Shown piece after piece: positions 11,401 through 22,700 of a stretch of DNA of 64,000 nt. The stretch comes from Siderastrea radians (lineage: Eukaryota; Cnidaria; Anthozoa; Scleractinia; Rhizangiidae), in contig OZ024889.1 of assembly GCA_964017195.1 (NCBI GenBank), positions 58,475,574-58,539,573 of the forward strand, in the 5' to 3' direction. A model generated the notes under the pieces. It did no database searches. It saw nothing but the letters and a program-made list of their open reading frames with translations, and was not told the DNA's origin. The first letter of the stretch is position 1. Every line of letters starts with the position of its first letter. A program made the position numbers and the translations under genes.

Positions 11401-14400
11401 TTTCTCAAGTGTTGCTTGAGGCTAATAGCTACTCGAGTAAACGATGTTACTAATTATTTCTCCTTTTTCGTTGAACTACGTCTGAAACTTTCCACGGGAA
11501 TCTCCGATGCACGGGCCACGCAACTATGTCGCTCGAGCGTGGGAACCACAGTTAACCAAAGCGTAATATGAGTGTTTGTATGGAACTGAAATTCGATCGA
11601 AAATAATCGGCGGTTTTCCGCTGAAAATGCATTAAAATGGAAATACAGTTTGAAAATCATTACCTGCTATGTGTTTGCTGCATTTTTATTGCTTTTCTGA
11701 GCTTCTGGATGCCGATCTGGGCGATTTTCTGCTTTACGGTCGATGCGACGTCTAGTACGTGACATGACACCCTCGATCAACATAGTTGCGTTGCCCGTGC
11801 ATCAGAGATGGAAAGTTTCAGACGAAGACCAACGAACAAGGAGAAATAATTAGTTACATTGGAGAAAGGGGAAGTCGCTAGCTCTAAAAATTTGCGATAC
11901 CTTCGATAAGTCCGCCGTGAAAAATTCCCTGTGAGTGTTTGTTTTCTTGCGGCCACGTTATAGTTTGCGATTTCCTCGACTTCGTTTGAGTATCATCTAT
12001 TTATTTTTTCTGAAACTCTCCTCAAAAATGTTCCCGTTGAACAGGCCACGCTACTACGGCGTTCGATGAGGAAAACAACCTCGTGTAAGAAGACATGAGA
12101 GTCGCCCGGCTGTTCCTCTTCACTGATTGGCCAGAAAAATATTTTTCTGGCCAATCAGAAGGCGGGATTTCAAACGCTTCTGGAACTCGTTCAGTAAGAG
12201 TAAGTGCCCAGGGGCTCTCCCGCTCTTGTTGTAAACTTTCGCCCATGAAAATCCCGTCGTCCCGACTAGCTGCCCCTGGGTTTCCGAGGATGGTGGAAAA
12301 TGTAAGAGATACAGACAATAGAAAATTTACATGATAACGTCATTTGACTAAAACTACCAAATTCATTTTGTTTCTCCTTTCTCATATTCATTTTTTTTTT
12401 AACCCAGTGAGGTTGAAATAACAACTGGAACTAATTTGCATCAGAAAACAACAAAACAGAAGGATTCTGGTAGTTGTAGTCAAATGAATGCCATCATGCA
12501 AATGTCCCATTATGCAGTTTATCTTGAAATTTCTTTCAAGTCATTTGATGCTTTTTCTATGGTCACCTTCACTAAAACTTGTCTAATACACGACATCAAA
12601 TAAAAAAATGTTTACCTTGAGACAAATAATAAGGGAATCAGAAAAGTCAAAAGATCCTACAATTTCTTCACCAATCCTGTACGCTGACTTGAAGAGGCAA
12701 AATCTTCCCACTGATCCTCTATCACTGACAATATTATATACATCTACAGAAACCAAATAAAAAGCACAGCTTACACTAAAAAAATTTGTTTCGCCAATAA
12801 AAGTGGGAAGGAAAGGGAAAGGAGGGGAGAAGCCCAGAACATCCATATTCTCCTCACTATTCTCCTTATATTTCTTACGTTACTAGTTAAGAGAATTTGA
12901 TCAAAAATCAAGACATTTGATCATTGGTCATCATTGTGGTGTAACGTTTCTTGCCTAAGGGAACAACACGATGGCAGGGACTGGTCATTGACCCACTGAT
13001 CTTCAGATCTGAAGTCCAGTGCACTAACCACTACACCACCGCGCCCCCACCTGTAGGGTTTAAGTGGATAGATAAGTCTTTTTTTCCTTTGCTACTTTTT
13101 ACCTTGTAATCTTTTACTTACTTTTGTAACATTTGGTGTACTGTTAACAAAGCTTCCTCTAACCCTTTAAGCCCCAATAGTGACAAGCATCTAATTTTTC
13201 CTTACAGTATCACTACTTGATCAAACAAACAGGTCATGAGAATTAAGGAAATGATCACCAACGATCAAATGTCTTTGACATATCCACTTAAACCTATCCA
13301 CTTAAATACTCTAAATAGACTTAAATAGACTATCCACTTAAACCCTACAGGTTTGCGCAATGTGGTGCAGTGGTTAGCACACTGGACTTCAGATCTGAAG
13401 GTCATGATCAGTGGATCAATGACCAGTCCCTGCCATCGTGTTGTTCCCTTAGGCAAGAAACTTTACCCAACATTGTCTCTCTCCACCCAGGCCCCAGTAG
13501 TTCAAAAGTTGGATAGTGCTATCCACCGGATAAATCTCTATCCAGTGGATAACACAATTGGTTTCCCTAACACTTATCCACTGGATAGTGATTTATCCGG
13601 TGGATGGCGCCATCCAACTTTTGAACAACTGGGGCCGGGTGTATAGATGGGTACTGGAAACATGCTGCTGGGGATAACCCTACGATAGACTAGCATCCCA
13701 TCCAGTGGGGGGTAGCAATAAATATCAATTGCTTCCTGCTTCAGAAACTGGGTTAAGCTACAGCCATGTGGACCTTTACCTTTACCTTACTTAAACCCTA
13801 TAATACAAGGTCAGAAAATTGGCTATTTCAGTGGTTTCAGCAGGCACACAAAAAAGGCTCACTGACAGGCTTTGTACATACATGTAAAATAGCAAAAATG
13901 TATACTTACGAGAATTTCTCCTAGAAGCAATTGCTGTTAAAATGTCTACTGCCATATCTAAGAAAGATGTTTTTGGAGTGGAATTTTCTAAAAATGGATT
14001 ATGCAAGTTTTCTTGCTTGTTTAAAAGACTTTCAATTTCTCCCAGACCTGAAAAAGACAAAAACGATAGACTGAATTAGATGAACATCAAAATTAATCAC
14101 TTATATTACCCCTTTTGTTCAAACCAAGGTGACTGTATTACAGATCTACATTGTAAACAAATACATTCAATTGCAGGAAGACATCTCTATATAAGGTGTC
14201 TTCCTCTTAGAGAGGAAGACACCTCTTCTATGACATGGGCATCTCTCTACTGTGGACACTTTTCTAGGGTGGGGTGGGCAATTATCAGGCATTATATATA
14301 ACCCACCCATTAATTTCACAAGAGCTCATTAGACGAAGTACATCATGAGGTACAAAATCAGACAGCAGGTATCAGGCAATACCTGTCATCTGATTTGATA

Positions 14401-17400
14401 TCCATTGTCCAATTTTTATTGATGAGAGAAAAACACGAAAGGAAGTCACTTTCTCAGTAATCAACGTGTAACAAAGTCGAGTAATGAGCAAGTAAGTAAT
14501 GAGCAAGTAAGTCGAGTAAACTAACCAGCTTAGATTTGATTATATGTATCTACAAAATTAATGTGCTGTGACATCACTGAATGTGAATGTTTTCTCTTTA
14601 ATTACCACAATAAAGAGTGTGCATATAGAAATTATACAGAGAGTTATAATATAAATAAACCCCTTCCTGACTTGCTGGTTTTTCGGATTATAAATAAATG
14701 CCCTTGGCTTAAAGATTGTCCTCACAATTTCATGGTTGGCCAAGAAGCAAAATCTTTGAGCCTCGGGCAATATCCTCCAATATACCAGCCACCAGAAGGT
14801 TTTTTTTACCAAAACAGATCCCCCAACAGAAACACCCTTCTGCTTACTAACAGAAAATTACTGCAACATTACTAGTTTGGAAGAGTGGCATTTCATGACA
14901 CTAAATTTTCTAAAATTTGGAAAATTTGTCATCACTTCACTTCAACAAATACCAACAAAAAAGCAACTTCCTTTTTAAGTGACATCTAATCTTTGCAACT
15001 AAAAAGGTGCAAAATTGGTGTACTGTGACAAGGTTATTGTTACAAACAAACCACTCTTATTTGACTAATACTAACCTTGTAGCACAAGTATTCTGATAGG
15101 CAATCTTAGCAACTTAGATTGTCCCTGTACTCTACTTGTGCCAATAGTGATCTTATAGGAATATTTAACTGCATGTCCTTTGTATGATGGGGCTCCGTCA
15201 AATGGAACAGTATCACTATAAAAATCTAAATGAAAATCAATTGAAGTTATCTGATAAGGAAAGGAAAAATTGAACATTCTCAAACCAGTTTAATTTTTGT
15301 TTTCCTCTGTTTCAGATTACAGTACTGTAATGAATCAGAGACAAAGGAAAATAAAAATTAAACTGGTTTGAAAATTTTCAAACCAAAGAAAAATTTGAAC
15401 CATGTCATATAAATGGGCCATATGACTTGGTTTCAGTAACAAAAGCAACTCAGATACTGAAGGGTTAGTCATTACTTCAACTAGAAATATAACATAGTAT
15501 GTGTCCCCCTGGATGGCATTCAAGTCCACCACAGGATTATTCATCATGTTTCAACTACATTCAGGTTTCCTTTATGGTTTGCCAATATCCACTTATAAAC
15601 ATGGGTGGAGACAAAAATGTAGCCTGCGGTACAGGCGTATTTTGGGCGAGTGTGCTGAATAATCCTTCAGATGTTATTTAGCTTTGAATAGGAATTGGGC
15701 AGAGGGTTGGGATGAGTCAAAAAAGAGTCCTATGGAGGGGGGGGGGGGTAGGTTGAAAGAGGAAGAAGCAGGGGAGGGGGAGGGGAGCCGCCTCTCCGTT
15801 CCATAAGTCCCAACCCTCTACTCTTTGTACTTCCAAACTTATATGGCGGCTTATAAAAATGATTGAACCCAGAAGCATTGCTCTTCAACACCTAAAAAAA
15901 GCCTGCACTGCAGGCTAACAAAAATGAGCCAAGTCTCCTGTGTTACGCAAACAGCACAGTCATACCAGGCTTAAACCACCGCAAAACACAAAGGTACGTG
16001 TATTTCATTGGTTGCACAGGATGGCCTAGAAACTGACATGGGTGACTATTTTTTGACTAGGTCCCACAACACTTCTCTGTCTGAGCACCATACAACTTGT
16101 GACCTTTGACCTCCCACAAAACATTTGCTGTTTATGATAGGCATTATTCTTTAAACTGGTTTGAAGTAACACAGGATTTTCAAAGTAAACAGTTCTTTTT
16201 GTGAACTGTGAACAACTGGGTAAGAAAGTAAAATAACCATTAAATCAACCATTATGCATGTTTAATTAAGCCCAGTAGCAAAATGTAATCAAATGCAATG
16301 AACTTGAAATTTAGAGAGTAAGTAGAATAAGAATGTAAGCTTTTGAATTTTTACTCTTTACAAGTCAGCAGTGAGTCAAACTAAACTTAACTGAACCTGA
16401 TCCATAGATTTGGTAAACCATAGAATTTGAATTATATCAGTCTGTTGTAAATCAATTTTATCCTTGGTTCAATTTTTACTTTCCTTTGTTCTTTTTTATG
16501 TAAATATATGATGAATATAAAACAAAAGAAAGTAAAAATTGAACCAAGGATAAAATTGAACTACAACAAATCCATTTGTATTTTAGTAGAAGATTTTTCA
16601 ACCTTGATCTCAAATGGTGGTTCCAAGTGGGAAGCAATTACAGACTACAGGGCCTCTTTAGTCCATCTTATTCACATGAGTTGGAATTTCTTGTAGAGTG
16701 AGGCACATCATAACAGGCACTATTGTAATGCAATGGCATGCAAAAAAGTAGCCCAGCATTCTAAAGTTTAGCCCTAAGTGACTGTCCAAGATGAAAAAAC
16801 ATGTGTTTACTGATGCAAAAATGCACGATTATTAGACAACTGGGATAAATTGAAAACCAATGCACATCTTGAGTTGGGCAGACAATGTTCAAGTTACACA
16901 TCTTGGGTCATTAGAGTCTAGAAGAAAAATATTGTTATTAATTAAGTTAAGCTTAAAATTTCCATTCGTATTATTCTTCTAATAGTTCAATTAAGCATGT
17001 TTTTACCATCGTGTTTCAAAGCAAAAGCTTTGGTTTAAGACAAAAATAAGCTTACCAATCTGAATCATTGCAATAAAACGTTAAATGTTTACGGTTTGGC
17101 TTACAGCTGTATAAGGACTGATATCAAGAATGTGATGTTCAGGTGCGAAACTGATGTTTACAATATACACTACGCCTTAGCCTTATCTAACAATACAACG
17201 TATTAAAGAAAAAAGGGCAAAACCAAAATACCACACTTACAGCTTCTAGATTCGCCCGGAGCAAGCTCCAAATCGCAAAACAGTATTTTGGGCTGTGTAG
17301 AAATTAAACATCGGCCTTCTTCACCTGCGAGCAATAAATAAACAACATGATAATTCAAACCAATTATTCACATCAGTCATGGATCCGATAGCATACCAGC

Positions 17401-17761
17401 AAAATCCAGTCGTAAATCATACCAGCAGTGAGTTCGTTCTCTCACCTCTTGAGGGAACGAAGCTTGTACAAGAAGCGTTTGAGTCCGTAGAGATTTGATC
17501 CGACATTCGATCAGTTCTCGAAGGCAGTTTCACGCGCGATTCGTTTACAGTACACTGACAGTGTATTTGCGCGCTTGCCCAAGCTAACCTATCCGTTTCG
17601 CAGTTATCCTTGGTGCATTGGCTGTCTACAGCGTGATTACATGTCTGATTGCATGACTCTTTCCTTTCACTGGCTGTATTCGTAAAAATAATCTCGCACT
17701 CGATGCATTCTCCAGCAAAGAAAACCGACCCGCGAAGGAGTCGCGCTTTCACCTCGATCAT
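8435..17761 (-). CDS. RGP1: RGP1, subunit of the Ric1-RGP1 Rab6 guanine exchange factor (seven exons)
   Basis: Exons on the minus strand: 17446-17761, 17241-17324, 15076-15225, 13910-14047, 12616-12743, 9582-9765, 8435-8670. Each has a GT donor and AG acceptor and the phases agree; the sum is 1236 bases, 411 residues, close to animal RGP1 length. Exon 1 has [11 protein letters not shown] and [12 protein letters not shown], exon 2 [15 protein letters not shown], exon 3 [18 protein letters not shown] and [10 protein letters not shown], all typical of RGP1. Exon 5 has [18 protein letters not shown]. The protein has an arrestin-like beta-sandwich fold and, with Ric1, activates Rab6 for retrograde transport to the Golgi. 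Exon 1 carries an extra Cys-rich insertion (about residues 32-52) that I do not associate with the vertebrate protein. Introns host several foldbacks and one 1.3-kb element. No frame break is seen, so the gene looks functional. Confidence 0.93.
8745..8900. repeat. Imperfect inverted repeat in RGP1 intron 6
   Basis: Outer arms TTTTCAAGT/ACTTGAAAA and inner arms GAGTAAAAATTAGCAT/ATGCTAATTTTTGACTC enclose an AT-rich loop. It is probably an AT-rich MITE. The rest of this intron (8671-9581) shows nothing else recognisable. Confidence 0.65.
9766..11004. other. RGP1 intron 5, left part
   Basis: AT-rich intronic DNA. No ORF of note and no clear repeat structure were seen before the 1.3-kb foldback element begins at 11016. 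Confidence 0.5.
11016..12291. mobile_element. Non-autonomous DNA transposon with about 0.5-kb terminal inverted repeats (Mutator-like or foldback)
   Basis: The left arm (about 11016-11545) reappears inverted at about 11770-12291; shared landmarks are ATCCTCGGARACCCAGGGGC at the tips and CGATACCTTCGATAAGTCC further in. GGTGGAAAAT flanks it directly at 11005-11014 and 12292-12301, a 10-bp target duplication. Each arm contains its own small palindrome, GATTGGCCAGAAAAA next to its complement (near 11137 and 12125). ORFs in the arms are mirror images of each other and not genes. The long arms and 9-10 bp duplication favour Mutator-like or Foldback elements. It sits in RGP1 intron 5 without touching exons. 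Confidence 0.9.
12946..13071 (-). repeat. tRNA-related SINE copy, minus strand
   Basis: The reverse complement reads GGTGGTGTAGTGGTTAG, which resembles a pol III A box, followed by a conserved body ending CCCTTAGGCAAGAAAC. It is about 85 percent identical by eye to the plus-strand copy at 13331-13461, so the two form a large hairpin. It lies in RGP1 intron 4. Confidence 0.7.
13331..13461 (+). repeat. tRNA-related SINE copy, plus strand
   Basis: It begins TATCCACTTAAACCCTACAG and contains TGTGGTGCAGTGGTTAGCAC (A-box-like). It is the inverted partner of 12946-13071. No clear B box was found, so promoter activity is doubtful. Confidence 0.7.
13491..13635. mobile_element. Foldback MITE in RGP1 intron 4
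   Basis: The ends GCCCCAGTAGTTCAAAAGTT and AACTTTTGAACAACTGGGGC are inverted. The interior carries GGATA/TATCC motifs in both orientations, including ATCCACCGGATAAAT and its complement. No coding capacity. Confidence 0.85.
14194..14224. repeat. Small perfect hairpin
   Basis: AGGTGTCTTCCTCT, a three-base TAG loop, then the exact complement. It lies in RGP1 intron 3. It could be a MITE remnant; nothing marks it as a processed RNA. Confidence 0.6.
15271..15380. repeat. AT-rich foldback in RGP1 intron 2
   Basis: CAAACCAGTTTAATTTTTGT and its inverted partner are separated by a loop around ACAGTACTGTAA. Its outer edge is about 45 bases from exon 3 (15225). It resembles the foldback at 16444-16566. 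Confidence 0.8.
16444..16566. repeat. AT-rich foldback in RGP1 intron 2, second copy
   Basis: The arms run GTTGTAAATCAATTTTATCC and CTTGGTTCAATTTTTACTTT with matching complements. The arm sequence is similar to that at 15271-15380, suggesting one MITE family with two insertions in this intron. Confidence 0.8.
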
Positions 17762-18175
17762 AATTCAAGCAGTTGAGCAAAGGATCCCTTCTTGCATATA
17801 TATACTTCTTCCATAGTACAAGCTAAAGTTCAACCACAACTGATCGTCCTTAAGTGTTTATACAACCGGATTTCTGGAAGAACTCCCAAAGAAATGCGCT
17901 CCCCTCTGCATCCGCCATAATCAGCCAATCGCCAGAATGAAGCAGCAGGACGCTTCAGCGGAAGCAGCTGACCTTACTGTTTGCAGTCGCAAAGCCAGTG
18001 GATATCAAGAGGGTGAGGTGGGTTGCAACTTGGCAACTTTTTGGCATTTGAAGCAACTTTTTGGGAACAATTAACCTCATGCAATTTTCATTGAACAAAG
18101 CATAATTTTAGGGAATTTTGAGTCTTTCAGACGCAAATGACAGTTTTATTACTGATTGAGTGGTGAACTACCTTT

Positions 18176-18466
18176 AATACAAAGTTTATAAACTAGAAAG
18201 ACCACAGCGACAAGGCGTTGAGAGTTGCCGGATCTTAAGTAGACCTGGATCAGTAAAACATTTGAAGTAAAAAAATATACGGAACGACTGATCCTTACGG
18301 CAGTTAAAGAAACGAAGACACAGAAGACGAAAGACGTAAAGCAAAAAAATGTATGAAACAAATTGCAATTTTTTGTTTCATACATTTTTTTGCTTTACGT
18401 ATTTCGTCTTCTGTGTCTTCGTTTCTTTAACTGCCGTAAGGATCAGTCGTTCCGTATATATTTTTT
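18176..18466. mobile_element. Foldback element upstream of RGP1 with 13-bp direct repeat
   Basis: A nearly perfect palindrome occupies about 18262-18466 with arms of about 100 bases around a short loop at 18362. TGAACTACCTTTA occurs directly at 18164-18176 and 18466-18478. Either this is a long target duplication of an asymmetric element, or the palindrome arose by inverted duplication of local sequence. It lies in the 5' flank shared by RGP1 and the next gene's 3' end. Confidence 0.7.
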
Positions 18467-18732
18467 GAACTACCTTTACCTTTGCGTAAAAAAGAAAAAG
18501 TAAAAATAAATAAAAGAAGACAATGTAAGAGGAACATGTGTTTCTTGTTTTGTTAAATATGAACTAAGGCGCACCGTCTCCACCAGCAAACTTCTGAGCA
18601 GGACACAGGAAGATGTAGTTGTGAGCAAGAAAGTTTCACCTCTTAGCAGCAACCGGCTTTTTTCGATCATCAAGTAACTCTTGAGTGACTTTTATCATTT
18701 AAGCAAACAATCCGCATTTTCGTACAGAGAAA

Positions 18733-18900
18733 CCTGTATTAAGCAGACCCCACATTAAGTAGACACCCTTTATTAAGCGGACGCCAGCTTAAGTCCCTAA
18801 ATATTCTTCCCATGTTTACTTTAAAACGAATCGATGTTCAGCGGACACCAAAATCAACCCATTTTGTTACGAGAAACCTGCATTAAGCGAACACTTCAAG
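18733..18900. repeat. Pogo-like MITE remnant
   Basis: Repeated AACCTGTATTAAGCAGAC, TTATTAAGCGGACGCC and AACCTGCATTAAGCGAAC motifs. Such repeated AAGCGG arrays are seen at ends of pogo/Tigger-like MITEs. Termini are not clear. Confidence 0.5.
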
Positions 18901-19378
18901 TGTTTCCAGAAGGTATTTTTATGACATATTGTGACACTGCTATCTGCTTTGAAGAGCACGTTTTCCAGGTAATTTAGTGATTCTTCCCAGAACGGCCAAT
19001 TGCGGGTAAATTAGGTGGAGATATAAACGATTATTAATTTACTATTCTTCCGCTGTATTCGCGTCGCTGAATAGAAATAAGGACAACACAATGTTGGTCC
19101 ACGTGATACAGAGAATGGTACCTCACGGAAGACTAGACTTCCTTACCTTACAGCAATGTACCCTATGGTGTTTGAAGTTTGTGCAAACTCCCTGTGTCAG
19201 CACACCTATATATGTGTTTGGTCCCACCTCAGCGGAAGGCTCCACTAAAGTGAACTGTAAAGCATACCAATAGGGCCTTTTATTGTTTAACCTTTTCTTC
19301 TGATTAAAATCCGCAAAAGGCTCAGCTTTGGCTGAAGAGATTTTTCATATTCGTGCAAGTTGCCACCTGAGTGGAACT

Positions 19379-19575
19379 GAGGGTAAATTGATGCGTAATG
19401 TGTGGTGGAATATGGGTGAGTTCACTGGAGAATTATGGGTGAAATTGTGGGTGAGTTCATGGGTACAAGGGTGGGAATTTGGGTAAATTGATGGGTCTCA
19501 GTAGTGGGTGAGTTTATGGGCGATTGATAGACGTAAAATTTGGGTAATTTTATGGGTGAAAGAGTGGGTAAATGA
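19379..19575. repeat. Degenerate GGGTGARTTYATGGGT minisatellite
   Basis: About ten imperfect units rich in GGGTGA, GGGTAA and ATGGGT. It is just beyond the 3' end of the ATP-grasp gene; no known function. Confidence 0.6.
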
Positions 19576-19777
19576 ATAAATTGAAGATCATTAGTTCTGT
19601 CTCGCTGTTTTTATTTTTATTTTAAGTGTTATTTTCACACGATGTCCATATTATGCTATATGTTCGTGAGACAGCCCCTGGAAATAGGTATTATTCATAG
19701 AAGCTGAAAGACCGCCAAATTTCATTTTTCCAAACTGAAAACAAGAGCTATTTGAAAGATCTAACGGCTCGATATGA

Positions 19778-22700
19778 TTAGTTTTCATTTCTACCCAGAA
19801 GGTACCGCGCCACGTGCTCGGACACCTTGAGACCAAGCCTCCGTTCTAAACAGATCCAGGCTCCCATGGGATCACACTCCAGGAATATGGCGTCATCTTC
19901 AGACTCTAAGAAGTTGTAAGCAGCATAAACCAGGCCTGCTCTCTCGTGAAATTCCAGTAAGCGCTCTTTAAGCGACTCGGAAATCTGATAAGAGAAAAAC
20001 AATTTTATCAAAAGTCTCTAGGAAAATATCAGCAAAAGTCTTGACCGTCCAAAAATGCAGATTACATCCTTATGTACTGTTGTGAGTGTTACGATATGAG
20101 GGTATTTTTTACTGTTAAGAATGTATACAGGACGCGGGTATGGCATCATGATCATATAACTTTTCGTTGTTTATGATACACGAATTCTGGCAGTACATGA
20201 TCACCCACTCTCTGTTCTCCTTTTAAAATCCTTCCAAGAGCAGAGGTGAGTTGTTGGGGCAACTGAATGAAAGCGATCAAAGAACTGAAATATGAGTCAT
20301 GTTGGAGGATGAATGATTGGGGAGTGGGATATAAAAGCAACCAAATTTAGGAAACCACAAAAACACAACTTTTCTATAAGAAATACTGATGTTATATTCA
20401 TTATATCACGAGTGTGGAACTGAGCTACTGGGAGACGCATGGCGAGCTACAACTTTCCTATGTTTAGCCAGAACCTGAACGCATGCGCACAGCCAAATTG
20501 CCTGTAGAATAATATCCATGGCGGCCGTTTCGTCTTTGCTGGGATTCAACATTGCAAAGTCGCCAGTTTTCACTGCCTGAAAGGTCTCCACTTTTCACTG
20601 CCTTTTCAGTCAAGAAGTGAACACGATCCTCTACACGAGACTTGTGGGAGCTGTAGCTGGGGTCTGTAGAAAAGACCTCGGCAATGCGCGTGAGTCCGTT
20701 GCCGCAACTCCAATGCTATTTGGGCTGTGTGCAATGCATTTGTGGTTTCTGCATTAAATTGTTTGTAGGGGAGAATATATATACGTTTTTGCAAATCGAA
20801 GATGGTGCATACATGAATTAAGCCCAGCAATCGCCCACCAAAAATCACTGCCTATAATTGCAGGGCTTGCAACACGGACAAGCACCCTGAAATTTTATAA
20901 ATCGCTTAACAAAGAGCCCATGCCTCGTTTCTTCAGAATGAGAACGTACCTGAACTTCAGTATACAGCTCTTTGTCATCGGGCTTCTGTGTGGAGATAGT
21001 ACGAATGGCAAACACCGAGCGACCAACAACGTTAATGCGTAAATCGGATCTCCTTTCCTGTAACAGTTCTTGATAAATGGCCGGGCACTGACCCACGCTA
21101 GCTCGGGACACTGATAAAAACTCTTTGGTGATTTCAGTGCTGCGGCGTACTGTTTTGTCCGGCGCTACGAAGAGAGGACTCATAGTTTTAAATACCACTC
21201 GTCCGTGATCTGCCTTGTCAAGTATTTTCTCTACAGCTGCTGGGTTGTTTGTGATGGTGGTTCTTGGCACAGTCAACCCAACTTGCTGCGCAAGAAGCAG
21301 CTGATATGGCATGCACTTTGACAGCTGTGAGCCGGCCATGGGGTTCAACCACCGTGCGTGTGAGAGATAGGATTCTAGTGAACGCAGTGCTTTCTCCCAC
21401 TCCCTCTCGGCGAAGTCGTTAGCGATGTGACCTTAAAAAAATTATGTCAATTCTATGGATTAGATAAGTCACAATCTAAATAAATTAAAGCGTAGCTTGT
21501 CGAGGGACTGGTTATAAAATCTCAACTGAAATTTTCCAAGCCTATAAAAGTCCCCCAATTTATTTTGAAACACCACAACTGTGCTTATAAATATTTTGTT
21601 TCACCACAGGTTCACTGAGGTATGTCCAAACAGAACGGATTCGGTTGGGCTCTCAAAGGCAGATAACTCCTGATAAATATTTATTGTGGTTTGTACAAGG
21701 TCAAGGCTTTAAACGGTAAAAAAATGAAATTTTCAAGCTCCTTGATCATTTTCTTTTATCTTTTGTGATAAAGCTCATGGGTAAGCTCTCCTTTTTGCAC
21801 ATGATAAAGTGACTGCTAATATACTTCTATTATATCCCTAGCCCATCGTAGGGATATGACCTCTCCCTCTCCCAGCATTCTGCTAGGTTTATGTAATTAG
21901 CTATATGGCAAATAAATAAACGTTGGTATAATGGGCGCCTTGACTGGTGTATACCTGAATGGAGAGAGACAATATGGACAGACAAAGCATCTTAAATCTT
22001 CATATAATTGCCAAGTTCATCCCGTGTAAGTGAACAATTCACGTATTTTAAATGATGTAACAAACGCCCAGGGCGTTTATTACTGATGTTTTCGGGGTTT
22101 TCTGGGGGCGTTTATCATTAGATACGGGGCGTTTTTAGTTATATACAGGGCGTTAAATAGAGAGGCGTTTATTGTGTTTGTCCAAACAAGTGTTAAAACA
22201 AAGGTACAACCGTTTCTTAAATTCAGAGGCTGCTGTGAAAAAAACTGTACATTACAACGTACTTTTGTTATCCATAGCACCAAATCATCGTTTATCACGT
22301 TTAATTTCACCGTCTTCGTGAATATTAGAACAGTGATCTACCGCCTCCAGTAGGATTTCATCAGAATGGCTCGTCTGATTGAACAAGCTTTTCGCTCTTC
22401 GTTTACTAGACAGGGGCGTTTGTTAGAGAGGGGCATTTACCTCAAAATGCCTATTCTAGTGAGGCGGTTATCGGATACGAGGCGTCTATTAGAGAGTGGG
22501 TGTCTAAAAGATCATTTATAGTAAGTGTACACACGTTTGTGACTATAACAGATCCATAAAACTGAAGAAGTACAGGAAGAAGAAAGTGATTTTCAGATAC
22601 ATGATCAAGAACAATAATCAAACCACAAAAACAATCAAATCCTTATCACGAAAAGTTCCACTTTCCCCTTTCATTTTCCGGGGGAGTGTTAGGTTATAGA

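Noticed and set aside
12022..12334. 98- and 79-residue ORFs on opposite strands
   Set aside because: They lie in the terminal inverted repeat of a transposon and mirror sequence in the other arm.
20406..20848. Additional exons of the ATP-grasp gene
   Set aside because: Possible splice sites exist, but the encoded residues do not fit the family and direct joining of exons 2 and 3 is already in phase.
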